64,000 bases of DNA from NCBI GenBank assembly GCA_007026445.1, contig VDMD01000007.1, forward strand, positions 1,054,001-1,118,000. Reading direction: 5' to 3'. How positions within the stretch are numbered: position 1 is the stretch's first letter; each line of letters begins with the position of its first letter. Positions 21,250 to 31,622 of the stretch are shown piece by piece. The position numbers and the translations under genes were made by a program. The DNA comes from Schizophyllum amplum. Its lineage: Eukaryota > Basidiomycota > Agaricomycetes > Agaricales > Schizophyllaceae. The notes beneath the pieces are model-generated. The model saw nothing but the letters and a program-made list of their open reading frames with translations, was not told the DNA's origin and searched no databases.

Positions 21250-24200
21250 ATGCCTATACTACGCGGCCACCCAAGCCGTACCAACATTGGTGCGTTATAA
21301 TGTTATTGTGCCTCACGATCGTCCACTGAAGTGCTTTCCTTCAATGTTCAGGGATTAATTTTTCAGAGGACACCAACAACGCCTATGCGTCAAACCCGGG
21401 AGCGGGAAACGTTTTCGGGACACCGAGACGTGGTAAACAATTTGCTACATAGTGTGCCGCAACTGTTAATCCGTGCTCAGACTTCCGCACGTACGACTAC
21501 GATGCCGTCCGTCACGGTCCCGATCCTCCATTTGCAGGCGCTGGCCCGAACGCTCGCGTCTGGCATATGTACGCTGGCGAAGTCATGGCTTATGACCTGG
21601 ATACTGTCAACGGCTGGAAGGATAACCTCGACGTATTCCTGGTATTCGTGCGTCGTAGTGCTTTATAAGCATACCAATTTCTGAGCCTTCTCAGGTCGGG
21701 CTATTCTCCACGATTGTGACCTCGTTCTTGGTCCAGTCGTCGCAGGCGCTTCAGGACTTCGGGATGATTAACGCCAGTTTGTTGATCGAGCTCATAGCCG
21801 TGCAGCGTGCTGTCGCGTCAGGGCTCTCTCCCGAGGACATCCCTCCCTCGCCATACTCTGGCGATTCGCGCACGGGTCAGACTATCGACATCGTCGTCAA
21901 TGCCCTCTGGATCGCCAGCCTCACGATCTCACTCGCGTCGGCCCTTGTAGCTGTGCTGGCCAAGCAGTGGCTTCATCACTATGCGGCAGCGGCATCCGGG
22001 ACGCAACGAGATCGCGTACTACTACAGCAGTGTCGGTTCATGGCGCTCGAACAGTGGCACATCCCGTTCATCGTCGGCATGCTTCCTCTCATGCTGCACG
22101 TATCGCTGTTCCTGTTTTGGGCCGGCCTCGCATCGTTGCGGTCGTATCCGGCGCCACATTGGTGTTCTACGTGATCGTACACCTAATCCCCGTATTCAGG
22201 GTCGATTGCGCGTACGTGACGCCGTTCACGGAGTATATGTATCCCATATTCTGTGAATGGCTCGAGCTCAGGCTCGCCTCAGATCCCGCGCCTTCGACGG
22301 TCTCAAACGATAGAGCTGCCGGTGAGTTCTCGGAACGATCTCTGAAAAAGGAGCAGTTATCCCAAGTCAAGGATCACATCGACGCCCTCACCGCGCATTC
22401 CCTGATTCGACTTCACGTTTCGTCCCCGCACCCTGCCATTCCTGAGGTCATTGCGGAGACTATCGCCGGGCTGCCTGGATCTCTGAAAGCGCTGGACGTA
22501 GTCAAGCGGTCCCGTCGTCTCGAGGAAGACGTTGTCGAGTATTGCATGCGTGTTCGCTCCAACGCGGTCACGAAGGAGAATGAGCGAAGCGTCCTTGCGG
22601 CCCGACTGACCTATACCTTGCTCGTCCCTCCTGCGCAAGATGAGAAAATTCATCTGCTCGCGACAAAAGATGCACCCAGCCTGGAGAACGCGGTTACGGC
22701 CTTGCGAGGGCTTCAGCACGCTCTGGCGTGGAACACCTCGCACCGTCCCCTGCCAAACACCATGCTCCTCTACGTGGACCAGCTCCTCAAGTTCGTCGAT
22801 TCTCCTGGACTGCCGGGATTTATCTGGCTCAGATTCGTCCACGTTCTCCGCGACATCAGTACGGAGATGGCGGGGCCATCCGGCACTGAAACAGTACACA
22901 TCGTTTCCTACGAGACTCTATTCCATTTGCTCGCCGTCATTGGACCTGACTTCACCGTCTCGACTGCTCAACACGACGAGGATCCTTCGTTGGCGCAGCT
23001 CTGGAGTAGATCCCACATCCTCCCTTTCGCTGAGGTACGCAGGCTTATGGCACCTCACCTGTCCTATATCCTGCAAAGAATCATGACCCACCGACTCGTA
23101 GGCAGCCACAATGACTGTGATATTCCTCACGATTACGAGCGCCTCTTGCCGCTCAGGGAACGAACGTTACTGCGTATCTATCACCGAATCTTACTGTCCT
23201 ACCAAGAGCGCCACGGTCATCGGCAAGGAGATCGGGGAGCCCCCGCCACGTTGGCGAAAGCGACAGAGAGACAGCGAGCGGGCGGGAAAGTCATCGTCAG
23301 CCAGCTCTTTGGCATGCTATCAAGCCTTGGAAACGCGTCTAATCGATTCGCTTCCAGACATGGGTCGCGGGAGCTTTGCACGACCATCATCGACGTCCTT
23401 GAAGGTCTTCACGTCTCTGTACCCCTGGCTGACACGGTTAGAACCGTCAACTTGCTGAAGATGATGTTCTCACCTGTTGACATCTCCGGACACCTGCCAG
23501 TGCCCAAGGATCGGGTAGTGATGACAGACGAGTTACGCCTCAGACTCATACGCTTCACATTGCATCTAGCATCCTCGAGTGCTCCCTATCCGTTATACGA
23601 AGACGACCAGGAGCGGGATGTGCGGAGCGCGCTGCTGGAGATACTTAGAAGGCTGGTAACGGATCCAAGCGCACGTTATTGGAAGGCTGGGATCGACCAC
23701 ATCTTTCGACTTCACAACGGATTGCAGACGCTTTGCCAGCTCATGCCCATCGCATTCGACGACCGTGTACATGGCTCCGCATTCGACGATCTTGCCGTTA
23801 TCGTGCATTGGTACCTCGACGCTAGCGTACGCAGCCTTCATGCGGAGCGGCATGCGACGCGTTGTCATTATGGCGTTGACTGCCCTCCCTGCCAAAGGCT
23901 CTTCATTCTTCAATCCTTCGACGATGTCGACACGCTTTCGTGGATACTCTGGATTGATGGGCGTTTATACAACATGCGTCAGGAGCACTCGCAGCCGCAT
24001 GCAGACACCGGGATACTGCGTATCCTGAGTCGCTTGGAGGGGGTTCCTATCGAAGCGCCACCACCTTGGCCAGTGAGCTCGTCTCCACTTGACGAACCTC
24101 TTCCTTGGCTAGGAGCATGGTCAGAGCTAGCAAAAAAGCACAGGCGTCGGGTGTTCGGACGATCCAACGAGAATTTCTGGCACAACTACATACACATCAT

Positions 24201-24354
24201 GTGTAGACATTTCCTGTCGTCTCTTGTGCTATCGCGCAAACCGCGTGCACTCTTCAGGTATGCTTACTGGTTTACTATCCGGTACATTGGCAAGTTACTG
24301 ATGTTGTTCAAGCATAGCGGCAGAGAGAGTCGATTCAGAACAGGCCATGAGTAA
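21250..24354 (+). CDS. DUF6535 membrane protein with an apparent frame break
   Basis: Basidiomycete-specific family of unknown function. Exon 1 is taken from the ATG at 21250 (MPILRGHPSRTNI). It splices in frame into EDTNNAYASNPG, then FRTYDYDAV ... VWHMYAGEVMAYD ... DNLDVFLVF, then VGLFSTIVTSFLVQSS. These are the DUF6535 signature with its membrane helices and the LAKQWLHHY segment. At about 22110-22135 the frame changes. The first frame runs into a stop at 22172-22174, while the next family element (VAVVSGATLVFYVIVHL, a membrane helix) is in another frame that stays open to 24354. About ten family residues are missing at the junction, suggesting a small deletion. A 49-nt GT-AG removal at 22151-22199 would restore frame but delete the helix. 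The long C-terminal part (about 700 residues) has no recognisable domain. Confidence 0.65.
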
Positions 24355-24847
24355 CGCTGGCGAAACGGACGCGGAATATACCGACATGACCGCAAAGCGG
24401 TGTCTCGACATGCTTTACTATATGTCTACTTTGCAAGAGCTACCGTTCTATCCGTACGAGTCGACGGACTCCCTCGTTGGCAGTGAACCGCGGCGGCACG
24501 ACTCAGATGCCAGGAGTATTGTAAATAATGTATCAGACTTTAGTACTTCATTACTGCAGTTGCCACTCTATTGACGATTTTTGCGCACAGCGTAATCCCG
24601 GTAATATAAGTAAACAATAAGCTAACGCGCGGACTCAAGACCATGCGTGTTTGTGACACACCGGTGGCGCAAACTCCTGGCATTGTTCTCCGTCACGATG
24701 TCACATAAATCAGCCGGCTAGCCCCACCCGTATATAAGGCGTTGCCTTCCATTGTCGATCTATCTTTCGACCTCCTACCTCTATCCAAGGCGTCCCAGTG
24801 GCACGTTACAGCATCTCGCGCCTGGCTTTATCATCTCCATCGTCGAC
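24355..24847. other. Intergenic, promoter of F-box-like/LRR gene A
   Basis: The 3' flank of the DUF6535 gene includes a frame at 24347-24574 that could be an alternative last exon but has no support. A TATA box sits at 24731-24738. Confidence 0.4.
24731..24738 (+). promoter_or_regulatory. TATA box of F-box-like/LRR gene A
   Basis: TATATAAG about 117 bp upstream of the ATG at 24848, followed by GGCGTTGCCTTCCATTG. Paralogue B has a similar arrangement on its strand. Confidence 0.6.
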
Positions 24848-26678
24848 ATGTCCGCTGCCAATCAATTCTTCAACATCTACGAGCTCCTCTACCTCACGTT
24901 CACTCAGGTTCAACTTGATGCGGGGAACTCTGGTCTACTCGCCCTCACGCGCGTCAATGTCGTTCTGTCCTCTGTCTCTCTGGATCTGCTGTGGCAAAGG
25001 CAGGAGAGCCTTGCCCCCTTATTCCGTGTCCTACCCTGCGTCTCGTTGCGGTATCTGCCAGGCCAAACAGTGAGCCCTGACCTCCTCATGTTGTTATGTC
25101 GCCTGAAGATTCTTGAACGAACTTTAGCTATTCTATATACACGCAGAAGATGACACGAAGGTCCATATAGCACCCGAGCACTGGCAAAGGTTGCAATTCT
25201 ACGCGCGACGCATCAAAGTCCTGGACGACAAACCGCCTCTCCTTGAGGGCGGCAATCATCTCCATAAGCCCATCATCAAGTGGTCTGTTCTCTCTGCCGC
25301 CATGCACTTAGGTGTCCTACTCCCAAATATCCATTCGTTGATCTTCGGGCCGCGTATGAGCTCATTCCTCGAGTACATGGAGGTCCGCTTGCGCTACAAG
25401 TTCAACAGAGACGGCACACAGACGGCGCATGTCTCGGTATACAGGATAGGCAAACGCCGCTGTATCAACGATCTCTGTCGCCTCGACCAGCTACAGACAT
25501 TCGGCATCCAGCCCGACTGCGACTTGGAGCTCCTACCCATCCTGCGCCGCCACAGCGGGCTAACTGAACTACATTTGCAGAAACTGGGGCAAGACGATTG
25601 GGATGACCACGGCGTTTGGGGCGACCTGGCAGCGCCCAGGCCTGGATTCCGCGGGCTTACGGCGCTACATCTGTCAGACCCGTTGAATCTGCTCAGCGCT
25701 GCGACCGTCTTAAAAAACATGTCGACATGGCCACTGAAGCTGCGGGAGCTATCCGTAACGGGATGCTATGATAACCTCGACTACACCTCAGATGCACAAG
25801 CCGTGTACTCCGCCGTCCGCAAGGCCTGCGACCCAACCACACTCACCCACCTCACCATCGAGACGCACGGGCATGATCGGAATCCCGTTTCTGCGCAAGA
25901 GCTCTTTTGCGACCTCCTCGTCTTCCCGAATATCACACACGCCCATATCGCGTACAATTGTCTACATGCGGATGTCGACGGCGCCCTAGATGCAATGACG
26001 GAGGCGTGGCCCGATCTCGAAGTGCTGCATTTCGTCAATCAGCCTCCGTACCACAATTACTATGAGTTCTACTGCAGGAAGAGCTCGCTCGACAGCCTGG
26101 CATGCCTTGCGCGTCGATGCCCCCGTCTCGAATTTCTGGCCCTTGATCTCGACCTCTCCGCGGTCCCTGCTCCTCTTACGGCCACGGAAGACCAGCAGAC
26201 TCTCGACAGGGATCTGATCCTGGACGTCGGCGACAACGAGATACAGTGCGATACAGCTGCGCTGGGAGCGTTCTTGGCGAGCGTCTTTCCAACGATTCGC
26301 ACGATCCAGTGCGTCGGGTTTGACGAAGAAGAGGCATGGAGTCATGTCGTCGAAACAATAAATTCTATACGATTCTCCGCGCCGACTGGCGATGCCCTCG
26401 ATGCCCAACCGGAAATGAGCCAGCAGAATCAGTACGAGCCCAAGCTGCCGGTGGCGCCGGACTCGGAGGAGCTTGTAGACTTAGAGACATTCGAGTTGCA
26501 AATCTTTGCCGGTTCATCTTCCGCCGCCACCCAGGAGCTCACTTACCATGCGGACTCGACGAACCAGGCCTCGGACGACAGCAAAGCTGCGAAAACGATC
26601 AAGGCGAGCAGGATTCCTAGGCCGGTAAATCAGTACAAAGCCGCGAAGAAGAACGCGCTACTCGCTGGGAATGTTTAA
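24848..26678 (+). CDS. F-box-like / leucine-rich protein, paralogue A
   Basis: One of three paralogues in this window (others at 40783-42872 and 62676 to the right edge). Exon 1 starts at 24848 (MSAANQFFNIYELLYL) and encodes an F-box-like segment ending LDLLWQRQESLAPLFRVLP, the layout used by many agaricomycete F-box-like proteins. The donor GTGAGC at about 25072 and an acceptor TTTAG near 25128 keep the frame into HAEDDTKVHIAPEHW. The long exon 2 carries irregular leucine-rich repeats (for example LTALHLSDPLNLLSAATVL and LKLRELSVTGC), the family motifs RRIKVLDDK, HADVDGALDAMTEAWPDLEV and CLARRCPRLEFLAL, and a tail of low complexity, ending with TAA at 26678. F-box-like proteins usually select substrates for SCF ubiquitin ligases. 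The target is unknown. Confidence 0.75.
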
Positions 26679-27160
26679 TTCTCGGGATGGAGGCAAAGTC
26701 TGAAGGTAGCAGTAATATTACATACAGTCAAACCCCTTTTAAACCATACCCCTCGGTGGACGCTCTCAGGCTATCGAGTCTAGAGGGTTCATGGGGTTTC
26801 TCTGCCAAGGTGGTTACTATGGGTGGGCCAATGTACTCTTCCTTGGCATGACTAGACTTTACGGTAAAGGTTCACTCGCACGAGCGAGCGACTCAACTAT
26901 ATAAGCTTGAAATGTTTTTGGGCTTTTGGAATTACATTGTATTCGGTGCACTGGTGGCCACACAAAAAGAATGTTGGTGGCGACGTCCGGCGCTTGGGTA
27001 AATGCGACGTTCGAGAGAAGCGGCGCTTCACTTACACAGACATGAATATTAACATGGACTCTGCTTGTGGGTAATATACAGAACAGAAGTGCTAGCAGGC
27101 GCGCGTAATCATTCGTGAATCTCGTAAAACAAAGCACAATCCGAGTCTGCGGACGATGGT
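26679..27160. other. Convergent intergenic region
   Basis: Between the stops of the F-box-like gene A and the FunK1 gene. I see nothing beyond 3' UTR-like sequence. Confidence 0.4.
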
Positions 27161-29853
27161 CTAAAGTCGCCCCTTGCCCTTCCTGCCGCTGAGCTGAGTG
27201 GGGGAGGACGTCCTGATGTACGTGCCCGGGGCAGCGGTCTTCTGCCGCTTGGCAGCACGGATCTCCTCCTCATTCTCCTCGACCTCGTCGACATCTTCGG
27301 CGACCTCCTCGTCGTCGTCCTCCCCACTCCCAGCCTCCTCGTCGTGTTCTGCGTCTGCTCGACTTCCCGAAGCCGCCTCCTCGTCTTCGTCCTCTTCCAA
27401 CGGCGTCCCTTGAAGCGTCGCGCTAAACGAGCTGCTCGCGCACATATTGTCGCTGTTGAGTTTCTTCTGGGTGGCCGTCGCGATCCTGTCGGCCTTGGAA
27501 TCCTTCTTGAGCTGCTTCCTGTAGGCCTCGATGATAGCCTCGGGATGCTGCTCATGAAGGGGGTCGTTCAGGCGGTCGTTGTCCTGAAACTCTCCAGTTT
27601 CCAAGAGCTCCTTCCAATCGTCCATCAACGCGTCGTAGTTGCGTAAATCGGGGGCGGTAGGCTTGTTCTGCCGAGCCCTCCGCTTCGTAGCCCTCGCAGT
27701 TCCCTGATCCTTCCTCCACTGTTTGAGTTCAGCGTAGTATTGGCCCCAGTCGCGGAGCAGCCGGCGATAAGCATCGGCCCATTCTTCCAATGGGCGGGAA
27801 ATTGTGTCGTGAAATGAGAAGACGGAGTCGTATTCTAGACCCCACAAGAAGGCCCATTTGTTCTTGCCGCCGACTGGTTTCTTCTCCTCATCTTGCTTGA
27901 ATTCGGCCTGGTAGTAGACGGTGTCCACGATATGTATGACGTCCGCGATATTGAAGGGGAAATAGAGGAGGATCATGTAGAAGCCGACCCAGAACAGGGA
28001 TTCGAGATCATCCTGAACGTCGTGCAACTTATCATCTTCGCTCAGGGACAAAGATGACATGAAGCCCCAGGTACCCTAAGGGCCAGTCAGCCAAAGAGCA
28101 CAACGTGGTACAGCAGAAACAGCGTACCGTGCGGTCAGGACGTCCAGAGCTGTTAGGCTTCTGAGCCATCGGATTGACGTCTGGGTCCGTGCAAGGAAGT
28201 TCGGGCATCGGTGCGCAGAGATCCCAGTCCGCAAGGAAGCCCCGCCCCGTCTCCTCGTCCCAAAATATGTTTCTCGGGCTGAAGTCGCGATGAAGAGTCC
28301 GACAAAGCTCCACAGCTTGCTGATGACCTACAGCAAGATGAGCGCATGCTCAGGAGGGAAAACGAAGTATGGGCTCACCGGTTAGGGCGTCGAAAAGGAT
28401 TTGCATCAAGTGCTTAGAAGACTTGAACTTCCACAGCGGCAGCCCGATGTTTTCCACCAAACGATGATGCGCACGGGGGTGATGTTTCTTACGCTGGCCC
28501 TTGTTCCACTTCCTGTCGACGTAGAGATGTGTCACGGTCTTCTGGCCCGGGATGTCTCCTCCGCAAACGAGCTTTGGCACATGATCTACGCCCCTGGCGT
28601 TGAGATACTTGATGCGCTCGGCCTCTGGCACCACCTGCCCAACGTTGGAGCGCCATCCGTCCTTGATAAAGACGACTCGTTTGTCCTGGGGGTCCCAAGC
28701 CGGGTAACCGCGAGTCGCGCGAGAGCGTAGACCACGCGTGTCCGTGCCGGATGAAGCCCAGACGTAGAAGGTGCGAAAGCCGGTCGGAGCCTCAGCGCAA
28801 GGCACGTCCATCTCCCGGACAGCTGTCGACAAGGATAGTTTGTCTTGGTTTATGTACGGAAACAACTCCTTCTTAGCCCGCCGTTTGTGCGCCGCGTTCT
28901 CCTCCGACACAGCACGAACCGTGGTATCGAAGCCCTGGGCCTCGGGAGATAGGTTGTCGAACCGATGCAGAAACTCGTTCAGGCATTGATACTTGAGCTT
29001 GGGGTCGTCCTGCCGCCACATCCGCTTGTCCGTAACAATCAGACCGTCCTTGTCTGCCCGAATGACGCGGAAATAGTTGAAGTTGAGGAAGAGGAAAAAT
29101 GAGAAGACCCGATGCTGGCTCGCATGCATCTCCTCGATGTAGCGTAGAATCTGGCCCACAGTCTCGCTCTTCTTGGTACCGAGCTCCGGCTCAAAGGCGC
29201 CATCTTCGGCGTTGTCGTCAAAGGGGTCTTCGTCCAACTTCTCCTCGCCACCCAGAAGAGCCTCGTTGAGCTGCGTGGAGCCGCGCTCCAGGTCTATGAT
29301 GGCGCTTGCATACGCGAGGAAGTCTGGCATCTTCTTCTTTCCTGCGGGTGCGCGGCGGTCGGGCTGGTGGCTCGTGTCGATAGTCACGCATCTACGCATC
29401 ACGCTGTTCATGCCCTTTAGCTGTAGCGAAGGTCAGGGCTCAATTCAGGCAGAAGCGAAATGACACACGGACCAGCTTCGGGTACATGTCTTTCTCTTTC
29501 TTGGGATCCTTGATGTCATATTGAACGTCCGGAGTACGCGTGTCCGCCGCCGGTACGAACTCATCCAGGAACTCATCGAACGGGAACGGCCCAGCCCAGG
29601 CTCCATAGTTATCCTGTGCCATCGTCTTCTTAGCCTCTGCTGCCTTTACTATGACGCTCGAATCTTCTTCGATCTGCTGAACCCTCAAGTGGCGCGGGCT
29701 GCGTTTGGGAGCGTTGGGCGGAGCAGAGTTGGCTACAAGATGGTGGTCAGGCTGGCGGCGATCAGGAGTGCGAGGAAGCTCGTCGGATGCAGCGTGAGGG
29801 GGCTCGTTGGGAAGCGGGCGCTTGCGCGTATGGCGCGGCGGCTGAGTGGCCAT
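27161..29853 (-). CDS. FunK1 fungal-type protein kinase
   Basis: FunK1 kinases are expanded in multicellular basidiomycetes; their substrates are largely unknown. The ATG at 29853 gives MATQPPRHTRKRPLPNE, with a disordered N-terminus and then a FunK1 N-terminal region (PDFLAYASAIIDLERG, EMHASQHRVFSFFLFLNF). The kinase part shows VVFIKDGW, the ATP-binding lysine region. It continues with HRDFSPRNI (catalytic loop) and LADWDLC (DWD in place of DFG, normal for this family). After an intron GTWGFMS and DDLESLFWVGFYM follow. Introns lie at about 29473-29412, 28378-28331 and 28128-28070. The C-terminus is very acidic (GEDDDEEVAEDVDEVEENEEE) with a basic end (GRKGKGRL), stop at 27161. All catalytic residues appear intact. 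Confidence 0.88.
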
Positions 29854-30367
29854 AGTGTCAGCGAAATCAGTTGAGCGGCACGATGGGGCGAGAAAAGAGC
29901 AACGCACCACGAGTTCAGCTTATATACGCGAGGCCGAGTCACGGATGGCCTTTCCCACGAGGATAACAATGGGTGATCGATGTCTGGGCCTTTAGTGCGT
30001 GACCGTAGCAGGCAAGTTCGAACTATTGATGGCACACACGAGCCTTACACGAGGCTGGCGCGCGTCATTGCACGTCGGAGCCGAGACCACGTGCTGCTTG
30101 AGGGCCGGCCATCTCGCGTCGTCCACGTTAACCGCTACTTGTGCCATACGGCATCACAAAATCCCCTCTGGTGTCAGGTTCCTCCGGGTATCCTAACTCG
30201 TACCAGGTGCATTGGAGGCGCGTAAGGGTTTCCCGGGATGATCACAGGCCTTCCTGAGTTGCCCCTGGTTCGGATTCAGTCTCCTGAGGGTTCCCGGAGG
30301 CTTTCTCTATATCCATAATAGCAGTAGTTCCCTGAACGGAGTCTGTCTTGGGAGACTAAAAGAAGTA
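29854..30367. other. Intergenic between FunK1 and CRAL-TRIO pseudogene
   Basis: Contains the FunK1 TATA box (29919-29926). The remainder has only short frames and a few CCTGAGG-type short repeats near 30250-30300. Confidence 0.4.
29919..29926 (-). promoter_or_regulatory. TATA box of FunK1 gene
   Basis: TATATAAG on the minus strand, about 70 bp upstream of the ATG at 29853. Confidence 0.55.
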
Positions 30368-31314
30368 CTAGCTCAGCATGTTTCGGGTGTTGTAACCGCG
30401 ATTGGGCTTCTGATTAACGGCCACCCAGCTATCATCTATACGAGCGTTCAAGATATGTAGCTCGCACACAACGGTGCTAGGAGAGTTATAAGTAGGCGAT
30501 CCACATCTCAAACAGGTACTTACTGCGCTATCCTCGACAGATTTAAGTGCCTGCTCGGGCACCACTGCAGAAATTGCTGAGTCGCCCACCGGCGTTCCTC
30601 CGGCCTCCAATATCAACTTGTAATCCCATTCCTTGACCCCAACCCGTCCCCCAAGCTCCCGCCATGCCTGCAGCCAGCGTTCCCGCCGTGCGTCGCACAT
30701 GCTGTTTAGCGCCGGCCAGTATTCCTCATGCTTCCACTCGAAGTCAGCTTTTCCGCCCCACGCGTCCGTCATGATCTCCTCTGCCGCGAACAGACCCTCC
30801 CTGACCAACGACGGATTCAGGCGAATCTTGTCGCATGTGACAGGGCCCACAAAGGGCATGATCATCTTCAAGAAGGCGGAGACGAGGAAGGGGATGCGGA
30901 TGACGAGCGCACGGCCGAGGCGTTCGGGGTAGTGCTCTTGGAGGATAGACAGCACAGTCATCGAGGTGCGCATAGAGGGGTGCCTTCCGCGCTAGCCGAA
31001 GTTGATGAGCAATATGGCAGGGACCTTCGGGGCGTCAGCGGGGGCGGTCAGGTCGAGGGGCGAACACTCACTCGACACCAGGACCCATAAGCTCTATGGT
31101 ACGTTATGTACAAGAACCAGAACGTGAAGTGTATCTGGCGTGGGGACTCGTCCGTGTTCTGTTTACTGGGCAGCAGGTAGAGCGCCGGTCGGCGCTGAGT
31201 GTCATATCCGAAAAGGACCGACTTGCCCGTAAGGCCCTGTGTAGAGGAAGAAACGATACGCATTCGCGATGCGAGGAGGGTGAGGATGGTCATTTTAGAG
31301 AGAAACAATTGCAC
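30368..31314 (-). pseudogene. CRAL-TRIO (Sec14-like) lipid-transfer protein, degraded
   Basis: The 3' exon (30973-30368) is a well-preserved second half of a CRAL-TRIO domain: MTVLSILQEHYPERLGRAL, IRIPFLVSAFLKMIMPFVGP and a C-terminal tail. The 5' exon (about 31300-31110) has the matching first half: GKSVLFGYDTQRRPALYLLP and NTDESPRQIHFTFWFL. Three defects separate them. The segment after FWFL is out of frame with IELMGPGVE (one extra base near 31100). The strand LLINFG near 31005 is followed by an in-frame TAG (about 30994). No CRAL-TRIO N-terminal helices are visible upstream. An intron ending at that TAG (acceptor CTAG) would avoid the stop but remove the conserved LLIN strand. I therefore read it as a 5'-truncated pseudogene. 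In other fungi this family exchanges phospholipids between membranes. Confidence 0.65.
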
Positions 31315-31622
31315 GAGATGGGATAGATTGGATCAGCACGCCGTATACAAGCATCAACTTGAAAGAGTAAACGTACCTCGGGCTCGACGTGCTGTTTGCA
31401 TATGAGCAATGCTACTACTCATGTACGTATCAGTGATATGGTGATTTGTACTCGGCTTTGTTCAATTCGTGGATTCGTAGGCTGGCTCACGAGAATTGAA
31501 TAGCCATTTTCTGAGCAGCGGCTAGTTACTTCGCTTGTTCCGTCATTCTCCAGGGCCGCGCAATGACACGAAGATAAACGTTAAGCCCTTCCAGTACATG
31601 ACATATGTGGCATATATGCGTG
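31315..31622. other. Intergenic
   Basis: About 300 bases between the CRAL-TRIO relic and the BUB1 stop codon. I see nothing supported. Confidence 0.4.

Noticed and set aside
24347..24574. Short frame after the DUF6535 stop as an extra exon
   Set aside because: Overlaps the stop in another frame. The candidate intron at 24258-24317 is a multiple of three and does not connect to it.
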